DNA from: an uncultured Eubacteriales bacterium
Lineage (GTDB): Bacteria > Bacillota > Clostridia > Christensenellales > Aristaeellaceae
Length of the DNA: 64,000 nucleotides
Direction of reading: 5' to 3'
Assembly (NCBI GenBank): GCA_902795275.1
Contig: CADBKQ010000010.1
Coordinates: forward strand, 1-64,000
The translations under genes and the position numbers were made by a program. The notes below the pieces were generated by a model. The model made no database searches and was not told the origin of the DNA. It saw only the letters and a program-made list of their open reading frames with translations. Positions 50,883 through 58,945 of this stretch are shown here, one piece after another. Every line of letters begins with the position of its first letter. Positions within the stretch are counted from its first letter, which is position 1.

Positions 50883-52616
50883 TTAGTACAGGTCGGGGTT
50901 TTCCAGTCTGTTCAATTCGTCGATCTGGGGCTTGCGCAGCAGGGTGGTGCATTTGGGGCAGGGGGTCAGCTTGGCGAAATCGCCGTCCTCCAGCTCGCCG
51001 TAGGTGAAGGCGGTCAGGGGCAGGTAGCGGGATTTTACGCCGGGGCAGTACTGATTTTCGTGGAAATACTTGCCGCCCACCGGATTGTAATAGATTTCAT
51101 AATCGTCTGCCACGGGATAGGGCCGGATGCGGCCGGTGTCGTCCCAGATGAGCACCTTCGTATTGGTTTTGATGTTGTCCCAGAGCCATTTGATGTTCTG
51201 CCCGGCTTCGTTGGGCGCTTTCTGCACGCGGATGCAGCCGTGGCTGGCCTTGCGGCCCAGGAACTTGACCGTGGAGGAGTAGTCCCGGCGGGCGGGCTCG
51301 GTGTCGTTGTTGCCGATATAGGGCACCTCATGGATGGCGCAGCCGCCGTTGACGCGCATGCCGTAGGCGCACCAGAGATTGCCCGCGGGGAAGCCGCCCA
51401 TCTTGCTGATCATCACGAATTCCCCGGCGGGGGTTTCGTTCCAGGACTGGGTGGCGTTGTTGAGGCCGGTGGACACCAGCAGCGTGCCGATGCACTTGCC
51501 CTCGGAGAATATATACAGGGTCTGGTTCAGCTTGTCGATGAGCAGGGCATAGTCCGTGCGCGGCTGGATGGTTTTCAACAGGGAGGTTTTCACATAGCCC
51601 CGGATCAGATCGTCCGTCACGCCGTACCCCCTGCGGCTGGCGCAGTCGGGGCCGTAGGAGGAATTGTACGCTTCCACCAGCGTCCAGCCGCTGTCCAGCG
51701 TTTCCAGCACATGCACGCCCTGGGAAGCGTAGGTGATTTCACCCACCACGTTGTCCTTTTTCATGGAATTGTCGGGCGTTTTGCGCAGGCGGTAGACCTC
51801 CTTCTGGTTGCCGTCGATCACCGTCATGGGCTGCATCATGATGTCCCAGAGGGCGGCTTCGTCCAGCTTGCCGATGGGATAGGTCCAGTAGCTTGTTTCG
51901 TCCGCTTCTGTTCTCACGGCGCTGGGAAGAATCACCCGCTTCTCCGCCATTTTCCGCGCGGAGGCGGCGGTCTGAACGAGGACAAGCTGCATCTGACGGG
52001 CCGTGCCGGTCAAGCCTTCTTCGTTTGTGAGCGTAAACTGCACGGAATAATCTCCGGGAAGCAGCATTTCGCCCGCTGATTCGCAGTTCCATTGCAGCTG
52101 ATTATCTCCGGCGCTGACCTGCGCGGTCATGACTTCCTGCCAGCTCCCGTCCGCGCCTTTGACGCGCATGACCAGGGAGCCCACTTCGTTCACGCTGACG
52201 GTGAAGCGCCAGCTTCCGCCGCAGTCGGCGCTGTCCGGGGCGGAAATACCAAGGATGCGCGGGCTGGGCGAACCGATTTTGACGGCTCGGGTGATCCGGA
52301 CTTCATCCAGGGTGACGCAAAGAACATAGTCTCCCGGCGTGACGGGATTTCCGTCGGCGTCCATGCCGTCCCAGGCCAGGTGGTTATCACCGGCGGAAAC
52401 GGAAAGGGAATCCCGGATGTTCAGGACGGTCTGCCCGTTTTCGTCCAGCAGGGAAAAAACAGCTTTACCGGCCTGGGGAGAAGAAAAACTGACGCGCTCC
52501 GTCCTGCCGGGATAAATCAGGGCCGGCGCGACGGTGAAAGCCATTTCCCCGGCTGCCGCGCAAAGCGGGAGCAGCAGGAGGAAGAGCGTCAGAATGGAAA
52601 TCAGCTTGCGGCTCAT
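50883..52616 (-). CDS. Exported L,D-transpeptidase with Ig-like N-terminal domains
   Basis: This 577-residue secreted protein has a signal peptide (about 1-22). Two FlgD/Ig-like repeats follow (about 35-120 and 125-215), sharing the phrase VSAGDNHLAWDG / VSAGDNQLQWNCE. A linker with SH3-like text leads to a YkuD catalytic domain (about 360-500): YALLIDKLNQTLYIF, GGCAIHEVPYIG, and KASHGCIRVQKAPNEA with the Cys nucleophile. It ends with a Cys-containing motif (LTPCPKCTTL). It should cross-link peptidoglycan. AAGGAG lies nine bases before the ATG. It is the second YkuD protein in the window. Confidence 0.92.
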   Translation of the reverse strand: MSRKLISILTLFLLLLPLCAAAGEMAFTVAPALIYPGRTERVSFSSPQAGKAVFSLLDENGQTVLNIRDSLSVSAGDNHLAWDGMDADGNPVTPGDYVLCVTLDEVRITRAVKIGSPSPRILGISAPDSADCGGSWRFTVSVNEVGSLVMRVKGADGSWQEVMTAQVSAGDNQLQWNCESAGEMLLPGDYSVQFTLTNEEGLTGTARQMQLVLVQTAASARKMAEKRVILPSAVRTEADETSYWTYPIGKLDEAALWDIMMQPMTVIDGNQKEVYRLRKTPDNSMKKDNVVGEITYASQGVHVLETLDSGWTLVEAYNSSYGPDCASRRGYGVTDDLIRGYVKTSLLKTIQPRTDYALLIDKLNQTLYIFSEGKCIGTLLVSTGLNNATQSWNETPAGEFVMISKMGGFPAGNLWCAYGMRVNGGCAIHEVPYIGNNDTEPARRDYSSTVKFLGRKASHGCIRVQKAPNEAGQNIKWLWDNIKTNTKVLIWDDTGRIRPYPVADDYEIYYNPVGGKYFHENQYCPGVKSRYLPLTAFTYGELEDGDFAKLTPCPKCTTLLRKPQIDELNRLENPDLY

Positions 52617-52654
52617 TTAAAAAACTCCTTGGTGTTTTGGCGTGGCGCTTCCTA

Positions 52655-52682
52655 TTTATAGGATGCAGGTTTATCTTGTCAT
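52655..52682 (-). promoter_or_regulatory. Possible promoter of the Ig-like L,D-transpeptidase gene
   Basis: On the minus strand ATGACA (52677-52682) and TATAAA (52655-52660) have a 16-base spacer, about 40 bases before the start. Confidence 0.45.
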
Positions 52683-52742
52683 GATTCCGGCGGGATGTCA
52701 AGATGGAATTGTAACAAAAATGTAAATCTTTCTAAACATGTT

Positions 52743-52771
52743 TTGCCTTTTGGCCCAGGCGCTGGTATAAT
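52743..52771 (+). promoter_or_regulatory. Promoter of the rhodanese/TlpA-like gene
   Basis: TTGCCT (52743-52748) and TATAAT (52766-52771) have a 17-base spacer, 63 bases before the start. Confidence 0.7.
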
Positions 52772-52834
52772 GATTTGGACAGAGGGAAACCCGTCACCCC
52801 TCGGGATTCTGTAAACGGCTGAGGTAAACCGAAG

Positions 52835-53698
52835 ATGAAGAAACGATTCGCATTGTTTTTCGCGTTGCTTTTGACCCTTGCGGCGGTGGGCAGCGGCACG
52901 GCTGATCTCAGGAAAAACCTGATTTCTCCCGAAAACATGCACATCCTGGTAGACGACAGCTTTTTCGTCAATATCATCGACCTGCGCAGCAAGGAAAAAT
53001 ACGATGAGGGCCACATTCCCCAGGCCGCCAATTTTCCCCTGCGGGAATTGAAGTCCATGATTCAGGATATTATCGACGAAGGCTTTTCTGTGCTGACCTC
53101 CCAGATCATCGTCTACGGCGAAACGGAGCAGGAGGGGATCGACGGCGCGGAAATCCTTGTCAGCTTCGGGTTCACCAACGTGTGGCGGCTGGAGAGCATG
53201 GATGTGTGGGGCGGCGTGCTCATTTCAACGGAGGATGAAATGCGCCCGCTGAACGGGCTGGATACCATCGACCTGAACGGAAACCATGTGGACGAATCCC
53301 TTCTTACGGGTCATAAGCTGACGCTGGTGAACATATGGGCCACCTATTATCCGCCGTGCCAGGAGGAGATCGCCGCCCTTGGCCGATTAGCCAGGGAATT
53401 TGAATCCCAGGGCGTGCAGATCGTCGGCCTGCTCAGCAACGTGGTCGGCGCGACCTTTGAGCCGGATCCCGAAGTGCTGAGCGCCGCGCGCGGGATGATG
53501 GAAAGCGCGGACGCAAACTACGTAAATCTGGTGCCCTCCAAGGATATTTACATTAAGATCATCGGCCAGATCACCGCGATTCCCACCTCTTTTTTTGTGG
53601 ATGAAACTGGAATGATCATTGGGCGCGCCTATCCCGGAGCCTATTCCTACGACGAATGGAAGGCCTATATCCAGGAGACGCTTCACCAGCTGAAATAA
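52835..53698 (+). CDS. Exported fusion of a rhodanese-like and a TlpA/thioredoxin-like domain, both lacking key cysteines
   Basis: This 287-residue protein has a signal peptide (about 1-23). Residues about 33-135 form a rhodanese fold (VNIIDLRSKEKYDEGHIPQA), but the active-site position reads IIVYGETEQ, with Gly where Cys is expected. Residues about 150-285 form a TlpA/redoxin domain (LTLVNIWATYYPPCQEEIAA). Only the second Cys of the CxxC pair (Cys175) remains, while the first is Tyr. The cis-Pro region AIPTSFFVDETG is intact. It cannot do normal disulfide exchange alone; a one-cysteine role or binding role is possible. GAGGT lies nine bases before the ATG. Confidence 0.85.
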   Translation: MKKRFALFFALLLTLAAVGSGTADLRKNLISPENMHILVDDSFFVNIIDLRSKEKYDEGHIPQAANFPLRELKSMIQDIIDEGFSVLTSQIIVYGETEQEGIDGAEILVSFGFTNVWRLESMDVWGGVLISTEDEMRPLNGLDTIDLNGNHVDESLLTGHKLTLVNIWATYYPPCQEEIAALGRLAREFESQGVQIVGLLSNVVGATFEPDPEVLSAARGMMESADANYVNLVPSKDIYIKIIGQITAIPTSFFVDETGMIIGRAYPGAYSYDEWKAYIQETLHQLK

Positions 53699-53710
53699 TC
53701 AGGGCGCTTG

Positions 53711-53746
53711 CGGCCTCGGCAGATTCTTCCGCCGGAGGCCGTTTTC
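53711..53746 (+). terminator. Terminator after the rhodanese/TlpA-like gene
   Basis: CGGCCTC (53711-53717) pairs with GAGGCCG (53735-53741), extended by GGC/GCC with a bulge, followed by TTTTCC. The remaining bases up to 54052 hold the next promoter and an otherwise featureless leader. Confidence 0.75.
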
Positions 53747-53812
53747 CTCTCTGCATGGCCGCGCAAAATACAAAGCAAATACCGATCCATGACAATTTCG
53801 CGATCAATCCGC

Positions 53813-53841
53813 TTGACAATCATAGCAAATCAGTATAAAAT
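53813..53841 (+). promoter_or_regulatory. Promoter of the SARP-like regulator gene
   Basis: TTGACA (53813-53818) is followed 17 bases later by TAAAAT (53836-53841); TATAAA two bases earlier is an alternative -10. The leader to the chosen start is about 205 bases. Confidence 0.65.
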
Positions 53842-54052
53842 TTGGTAGAAAGAGATGTTTTCTGCACGCATGTCGGCGCCTTTCAATTTTTCGTTTTTCA
53901 CGGCGCGGGAAGCAGTGTGAAACAAGGGCGGAAGGCAGGAAACGAAGGCATGCGATGCTGAGAAAACAATGATGAAAGTCCAGGGGAACGACCCGCCCAT
54001 CCGCGTTTCGCCGGTGATGGAATATGCCCGGCGATTGGGAGAGGAGAGACGG

Positions 54053-55252
54053 ATGCAGCAAAACGTACAAATCAGATTATTGGGCGATTTTGATATCCTG
54101 GTCAATGGGGAACGGCAGAATAACCTGGCGGCGAAAAGCCGCAAAGGCGTCAGCCTGATGGAATACCTGATTTTGCAGCGCGGACGCTCGGTGCCCGTGC
54201 AGCGGCTGATCCGGGAACTGTGGAGCGGCAACCGCTACGACAGCCCGGAAAGCGCGCTCAAAACCATGATCAGCCGTTTCCGCGCCCTGCTGAACGGCAT
54301 TGCTCCCGGCCTGGGCGGATGCATCGTGTCCGAACAGGGGGCATACAGATGGATCAGCGGCCCGGCGGTGCATGTGGACGTGCTGGATATGCTGTCCCTG
54401 CTGGAGAGCATTCACGCGGATTCTACGAGGGAGCAGAGAATTGAATGCTACAGCCAGGTGCTGGATTTGTACCAGGGCGATCTGTACCAGACCGGCGACA
54501 TCTGCAACGGAGCGATGCAGGTCAGCTGGCTTCACCGGGAATACCTCCGCGCCATCTATACCTGGATCGAACTGCTGAAGGAAACGGAAGAATACGAAGA
54601 AATCGTGCGCATCTGCCGCAAAGCCATCCAGGTGGACGAGCTGGACGAGCAGCTGCATATTGAAATGATCCGCGCGATGATTCAGATGAATTACACGACG
54701 GAAGCCATCAACGAATACAAGCGCGTCACGCAGGCGGCCCACGCGGACCGGAAAACGGAAGCGCCCAAGGATCTGAACGCGGATTATCAGCGCATGATGG
54801 ACATTGGGGATATGGTCAGCCAGAAGCTGAGCATGATCCGCGATGAGCTGATGGACGAAGGCTCCCAGCAGTCCGGGCCTTATTTCTGCGAGTACGACGC
54901 CTTTAAAGAATTCTACTGCATCGAACGCCGCACGATGGAACGGCTGGGCTCCACCGTGTTCCTTGGCATCATCCTGATCGCAAACCCCGATGACACGATC
55001 ACGACAGTCGTCCGGGAAAGCGCGATGGCGGCGCTGTGTGAAATTGTCCGCAGCAACCTGCGGAAGGGCGACATCGTCACCAGGGCAGCCCCTTCGGTGG
55101 TTGCAATGCTGCTGCCGACCGTCAGCTACAGCACCGGAAACGCCGTCATGGAGCGCATAGAAAGCCTTTTTTACGAGGAATACCCGAATCAATCCATTGT
55201 TCTCAGCTTCCGTATAACCCCCTTGGGCGGCAGCATCACAGGAGCGAAATGA
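54053..55252 (+). CDS. SARP/BTAD-type transcriptional regulator with a GGDEF-like C-terminal domain
   Basis: This regulator has 399 residues. The N-terminus is an OmpR-like winged helix (VQIRLLGDFDILVNGERQNN, LMEYLILQRGRSVPVQRLIR). A bacterial transcriptional activator (BTAD) helical repeat domain follows (about 105-230, QVLDLYQGDLYQTGD, CRKAIQVDELDEQLHIEMIR). The C-terminal part (about 285-395) looks like a degenerate diguanylate-cyclase fold: RKGDIVTRAAPSVVAMLLP stands where a GGDEF motif would be. It likely binds DNA but does not make c-di-GMP. The ATG at 54053 has GAGGAGAG seven bases upstream; 53969 lacks one. It lies before the pilus-like operon and may control it. Confidence 0.8.
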   Translation: MQQNVQIRLLGDFDILVNGERQNNLAAKSRKGVSLMEYLILQRGRSVPVQRLIRELWSGNRYDSPESALKTMISRFRALLNGIAPGLGGCIVSEQGAYRWISGPAVHVDVLDMLSLLESIHADSTREQRIECYSQVLDLYQGDLYQTGDICNGAMQVSWLHREYLRAIYTWIELLKETEEYEEIVRICRKAIQVDELDEQLHIEMIRAMIQMNYTTEAINEYKRVTQAAHADRKTEAPKDLNADYQRMMDIGDMVSQKLSMIRDELMDEGSQQSGPYFCEYDAFKEFYCIERRTMERLGSTVFLGIILIANPDDTITTVVRESAMAALCEIVRSNLRKGDIVTRAAPSVVAMLLPTVSYSTGNAVMERIESLFYEEYPNQSIVLSFRITPLGGSITGAK

Positions 55253-55295
55253 ACAAAGCGTTTTTAAGCCTGACGAAGGAAGAAGGTGAAGCGGA

Positions 55296-56108
55296 ATGAG
55301 ACGAAGAATCCTGGCGTGGACGCTGATTGCGCTCACGGTTTCCGTCATCATTCTGACATGCGGTTTCGCTGCGAGTGAAGCCAAATGGCCAAAGACGAGC
55401 AGCAATCAGAAAACCAACAGCAAGCTGAAGGTGGATATCGGAAATTCCAGCGAAGGGTATTTTATGGCAGCGGTAGCCTCGAAGAACAAGCACAAAATGA
55501 AGCTCCGTGTGGAAAAGGACGGAGAAACGCTGACCTATGACCTGAATAATTCCGGCAAATTTGAAGTGTTTCCCTTCCAGCTGGGCAGCGGAAAATATGA
55601 AATATCGCTGTGGGAAAACGTGTCGGGAAAGAAATTCTCCGCCGCCGGAAAGGTCAGCGTGAATGTGAAGCTGAAACGCGAGGACGCGGCCTTCCTGTAT
55701 CCCAACCAGTATGTCAACTACGGCAAGAACGACCAGGTCGTGGGCATGTCGATCAAGGTGTGCAGGGACAAAGAGGGCAAAGAAGCGTATAAAGCCATCA
55801 AACAGTACATCTCCGAAAACTTCCGGTACGACTACGTGAAGGCCGCGACCATCAAGCCCAGCATGCTGCCCGATATCGACACCTGCTTTACCAAGAAAAC
55901 CGGCGTCTGCCAGGACTTGTCGGCGGTGATGGTGGCCATGCTCAGGGTGCAGGGCATCCCCTCAAGGCTTGTGATCGGGTACGCAGACAAGATTTACCAC
56001 GCCTGGGTGGTGTGCGAGGTCGAAGGCAAAAAGGTGCTGTTTGATCCCACCGCCGCAGTCAGCAAAAGCAAAAACGCGGCCAAATACTCCGTTGAGCGTT
56101 ATTATTGA
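55296..56108 (+). CDS. Exported transglutaminase-like protein
   Basis: This 270-residue exported protein has a signal peptide or anchor at about 7-27. A strand-rich N-terminal half precedes a transglutaminase/protease-like core whose Cys-His-Asp triad is visible: KKTGVCQDLSAVMVAMLRVQ, KIYHAWVVCEV and LFDPTAAV. Such domains cleave or cross-link peptide bonds, often in cell envelopes. It sits 43 bases after the SARP-like gene and 12 bases before the GspF-like gene, so it probably belongs to the same operon. Confidence 0.87.
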   Translation: MRRRILAWTLIALTVSVIILTCGFAASEAKWPKTSSNQKTNSKLKVDIGNSSEGYFMAAVASKNKHKMKLRVEKDGETLTYDLNNSGKFEVFPFQLGSGKYEISLWENVSGKKFSAAGKVSVNVKLKREDAAFLYPNQYVNYGKNDQVVGMSIKVCRDKEGKEAYKAIKQYISENFRYDYVKAATIKPSMLPDIDTCFTKKTGVCQDLSAVMVAMLRVQGIPSRLVIGYADKIYHAWVVCEVEGKKVLFDPTAAVSKSKNAAKYSVERYY

Positions 56109-56120
56109 CAGGGGGCATAG

Positions 56121-57173
56121 ATGATGAGCAAGAAAAATCAAAACGGCCTTTCTTCCGCCGAACTGAGCAATTTCTGCGGCCAGGTGGCCCTGATTCTGGA
56201 AGCCGGCCTTCCGCTGTACGACGGCATGGAAACCCTGGCCGGCGCTGACAAAGGCAGCGAGAACGCAGATATTTATGAGTCCGCCAGCAAAGGCGTGACG
56301 GAAAAGGGCTCCCTGTACGACGCCCTGCGGGAGGATGACCGCTGGCCCAAATACCTGGTGGAAATGGTGGGCATCGGCGAACGCTCCGGCCAGCTGGATA
56401 AGGTAATGCGCGGGCTGGAGGATTATTATGCCCGTGAGGATCGCATCCGTTCCTCCATCGTCGGCGCTGTGACCTATCCGATGGTGCTGGGCGTGATGCT
56501 GATTGTGATCGTGCTGATCCTGCTGTGGAAGGTGCTGCCGGTGTTCCGCCGGGTGCTGGCCTCCATGGGCGTGGGCATGACGGAGTCCGGCAGCATGCTG
56601 ATGCGGCTGGGCGTGTCCGTTGGCTGGATCATCCTGGCGCTGGTGGCGCTGGTGGTGGTGCTGGTCATCGCGGGCGTCATCCTGATGCGCACCAAGCATA
56701 AGGATAAGGTGATGCGGCTGGTGCAGAAGGTGTTCCCATCCATCAACAAGCTCAACACCCAACTGTCCGCTTCCCGCGTTGCCAGTGTACTGTCCATGAT
56801 GCTGTCCGGCGGCTTCCCCATGGATGAAGCCCTGGAAATGACCTCCAACGTGCTGACCGACCGCGATGCCGCCGCCAAGGTGGAGCAGATCCGTAAATCC
56901 CTCGACGAGGGGAGCGCCTTCGCGGAAGCCGTCACCAACGCCCAGTTGTTCCACGACCTGCATAACCGCATGGTCACCATGGGAAGCGCCACGGGCCGTG
57001 AGGACCAGGTGCTGGCCAAGCTGGCCGATCTGTACGAGGAACAGGTGGAAGAAGGCATCACCCGTCTGGTGGCAATCATTGAGCCGACCCTGGTCGCGAT
57101 GCTGTCCATCGTGATCGGCGCCGTGCTTCTGTCCGTCATGCTGCCCATGGCGGGAATCCTGTCCAGTCTGTAA
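56121..57173 (+). CDS. Type II secretion / type IV pilus inner-membrane platform protein (GspF/PilC family)
   Basis: This 350-residue platform protein has the two cytoplasmic four-helix domains of the family (LSNFCGQVALILEAGLPLYD; ASRVASVLSMMLSGGFPMDE). Three membrane segments lie near 112-137, 167-190 and 320-347. GERSGQLDKVMRGLEDYY and GSATGREDQVLAKLADLYEE are standard. In pili and type II systems it links the ATPase to the growing filament. It is slightly shorter than PilC. It is the first core component of the pilus-like operon here. Confidence 0.92.
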   Translation: MMSKKNQNGLSSAELSNFCGQVALILEAGLPLYDGMETLAGADKGSENADIYESASKGVTEKGSLYDALREDDRWPKYLVEMVGIGERSGQLDKVMRGLEDYYAREDRIRSSIVGAVTYPMVLGVMLIVIVLILLWKVLPVFRRVLASMGVGMTESGSMLMRLGVSVGWIILALVALVVVLVIAGVILMRTKHKDKVMRLVQKVFPSINKLNTQLSASRVASVLSMMLSGGFPMDEALEMTSNVLTDRDAAAKVEQIRKSLDEGSAFAEAVTNAQLFHDLHNRMVTMGSATGREDQVLAKLADLYEEQVEEGITRLVAIIEPTLVAMLSIVIGAVLLSVMLPMAGILSSL

Positions 57174-57223
57174 AAAGCGGGGAGACGCTTGCTGAACAGA
57201 CCGGGAGGAAAAGGGGATAGGCT

Positions 57224-57541
57224 ATGAACCGAAAGAATATTATCAAAATTCTGGCAATTGTCGCGGTGCTGGTGCTGGCGGTGCTGCTGGTGAACCGGAT
57301 CGATACGGCCCATGAAACGGCCGAAACGGATATCGTCCGGGACGCCGTGAAGAATGCCGCCATCACCTGCTACGCCGTGGAAGGCGCGTACCCGGAGGAT
57401 GTTTCCTATCTGCGGGAAAACTACCGCCTGGCTTATGACGAGGACAGATACCTTGTCACCTATGAAGCGTTCGCTTCCAACATGATCCCCGACATCTTCG
57501 TTACCGAAAGAAGCAACGAGAGGGGAGGCGAGGATCTGTGA
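57224..57541 (+). CDS. Small membrane-anchored protein of the pilus-like operon
   Basis: This 105-residue protein has one N-terminal membrane helix (about 7-23, IIKILAIVAVLVLAVLLV) and a soluble external part. CYAVEGAYPEDVSYLRENYR recalls the small pseudopilin GspG/competence pilins, where a short loop carries AYP. There is no prepilin-peptidase motif (no Gly before the helix and no Glu at +5). AAGGGG lies upstream of the ATG. It overlaps the next gene by four bases (GTGA). Likely a pilin-like subunit; inference from position and shape. Confidence 0.7.
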   Translation: MNRKNIIKILAIVAVLVLAVLLVNRIDTAHETAETDIVRDAVKNAAITCYAVEGAYPEDVSYLRENYRLAYDEDRYLVTYEAFASNMIPDIFVTERSNERGGEDL

Positions 57542-58023
57542 GCAGAAAGAACCCTCCTTCCCATGCCATTTCCGGCGTGTTCGTGTTCCTGGTGCTGGGC
57601 ATCTTCGCCGTGTTTTCCACGGTGATGGTGCTGCTTGGCGCCCGCGCCTACAAGAGCACGGCGGACCGCGCGGCGGAGCATAACGCATACAGGATCGGCA
57701 TGGCGTATGTGCGCAGCATAGTGCGCGGCAACGACGAGGAACAGAGCGTCCGGGTGGAAACCGTGGACGGCATTCCCACGATTTCCATGCGGAATGTGTA
57801 CGATGGCGAAACCTACGTGACCCGCCTTTATGTTTACGACGGCAAACTGCGCGAGTGGTTCACGGAGGAAGCGGAAGCGTTTGTGCCGGAATTTGGCGAG
57901 ACCGTCTGTGATATGGATGAAATGAACGCGGAGGTGGACGGGCAGCTGCTCAAGGTTCGCCTGCGTTCCCGCGATACCTGGACCGCGATGGATATTGCGC
58001 TGCGTTCTGAGGTGATAGAATGA
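57538..58023 (+). CDS. DUF4860-like pseudopilin candidate
   Basis: This 161-residue protein has an N-terminal membrane helix (about 13-35) preceded by SHAISG, then an external domain (TVDGIPTISMRNVYDGETYV, YVYDGKLREWFTEEAE). The build matches the DUF4860 proteins I recall in Clostridia beside GspF and PilT genes. The Gly before VFVFLVLG could be a prepilin cut site, but Glu at +5 is missing. Start GTG overlaps the previous stop, and the stop overlaps the next ATG. Confidence 0.7.
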   Translation: MSRKNPPSHAISGVFVFLVLGIFAVFSTVMVLLGARAYKSTADRAAEHNAYRIGMAYVRSIVRGNDEEQSVRVETVDGIPTISMRNVYDGETYVTRLYVYDGKLREWFTEEAEAFVPEFGETVCDMDEMNAEVDGQLLKVRLRSRDTWTAMDIALRSEVIE

Positions 58024-58415
58024 AATCAGGAAGTCGCAGCAATGCGCTGCTGGTAGAGCTTTTGATCGTTGTGATGTTCTTCATGCTGTCCTCCACGGTG
58101 CTGCTGGAGCTGTACGCCACGTCCAGGAACCAGAGCGTGCGCGCCGGCGCGCTGACCCAGGCGCTGAACGAAGCCCAGAATGTGGCCGACCGGCTGTACA
58201 CAGCCGAGGATGCGGAAAAAGCGCTTTCGGAAATGGGCTTTGAAAAGCAGGGGGAAGCATGGCAGAAGTCCGGCGAAATCTGCGTGCTCAAAGTGACCGC
58301 TTCCGCGGAAGCCACGGGGGCCGGGACGCTGCTGCGGCAGCAGGTCAGCGCCGTGGCGGATGGTGAAACCTACTTCACGCTGCCTGTGGCGCGGTATCAG
58401 GAGGTGCAGCCGTGA
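58020..58415 (+). CDS. Pilin-like protein with Glu-5-type helix
   Basis: This 131-residue protein's N-terminal helix reads ALLVELLIVVMFFMLSSTVL. This resembles a type IV prepilin with Glu at +5, although the residue before the cut would be Asn, not Gly. A helical stem and a short globular part follow (QALNEAQNVADRLYTAEDAE). It is the best prepilin candidate of the operon. Coupled on both sides by four-base overlaps. Confidence 0.72.
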   Translation: MKSGSRSNALLVELLIVVMFFMLSSTVLLELYATSRNQSVRAGALTQALNEAQNVADRLYTAEDAEKALSEMGFEKQGEAWQKSGEICVLKVTASAEATGAGTLLRQQVSAVADGETYFTLPVARYQEVQP

Positions 58416-58945
58416 AAAAGAAAAGCAGTGTCAGCTTCGGCCCCGGCGCGGCTTCCCTGCTGCTGATCTTCGTGGTGCTGGCGATGAGCGTGCTGGGCAT
58501 GCTGTCCCTGATGAACAGCCGCAACGACGTGCGCCTCAGCGAGCGCAGCGTGTCGGTGATGGAAGCGGTGTACGCCCTGAACGCCAAGGCGGAGGAAACC
58601 CGTGCGAAGACGGACGCCGTGCTGTACGATCTGTCGCAGACGGCGAAAGATGAGGAGAGCTACCTGAACGCCGCCCGGGAAGCCCTGGGCGAGCAGGCGA
58701 CGGTGAAGGACAACCGCATCTCCTGGAATGAAACCGACGGTATCCGCACGATCCACTGCGCCCTGGAAGTGCTGCCCCTCGGCAGCGGGCAAAGGACGCG
58801 CTGGGTTCGGCACGCTTTGATTATTAAAACCGCGGAAGAAGGGTATTCCGAAGGGGAAGACAATTTCGACGGGTTCGATTACGAGCTGGACACGTTCGAC
58901 GACGAATCCGCAGTGATGGAAGAAGAGTGGACAATCGATGATTGA
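58412..58945 (+). CDS. Membrane-anchored minor-pilin-like protein
   Basis: This 177-residue protein has an N-terminal helix (about 11-32, AASLLLIFVVLAMSVLGMLS) after a Gly-rich start (FGPG), then a coiled helical stem (RNDVRLSERSVSVMEAVYAL) and an acidic tail (DNFDGFDYELDTFDDESAVM). Lack of Glu at +5 recalls GspK-like tip pseudopilins. Start GTG overlaps the previous stop; the stop overlaps the PilT-type start by eight bases. Confidence 0.7.
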   Translation: MKKKSSVSFGPGAASLLLIFVVLAMSVLGMLSLMNSRNDVRLSERSVSVMEAVYALNAKAEETRAKTDAVLYDLSQTAKDEESYLNAAREALGEQATVKDNRISWNETDGIRTIHCALEVLPLGSGQRTRWVRHALIIKTAEEGYSEGEDNFDGFDYELDTFDDESAVMEEEWTIDD

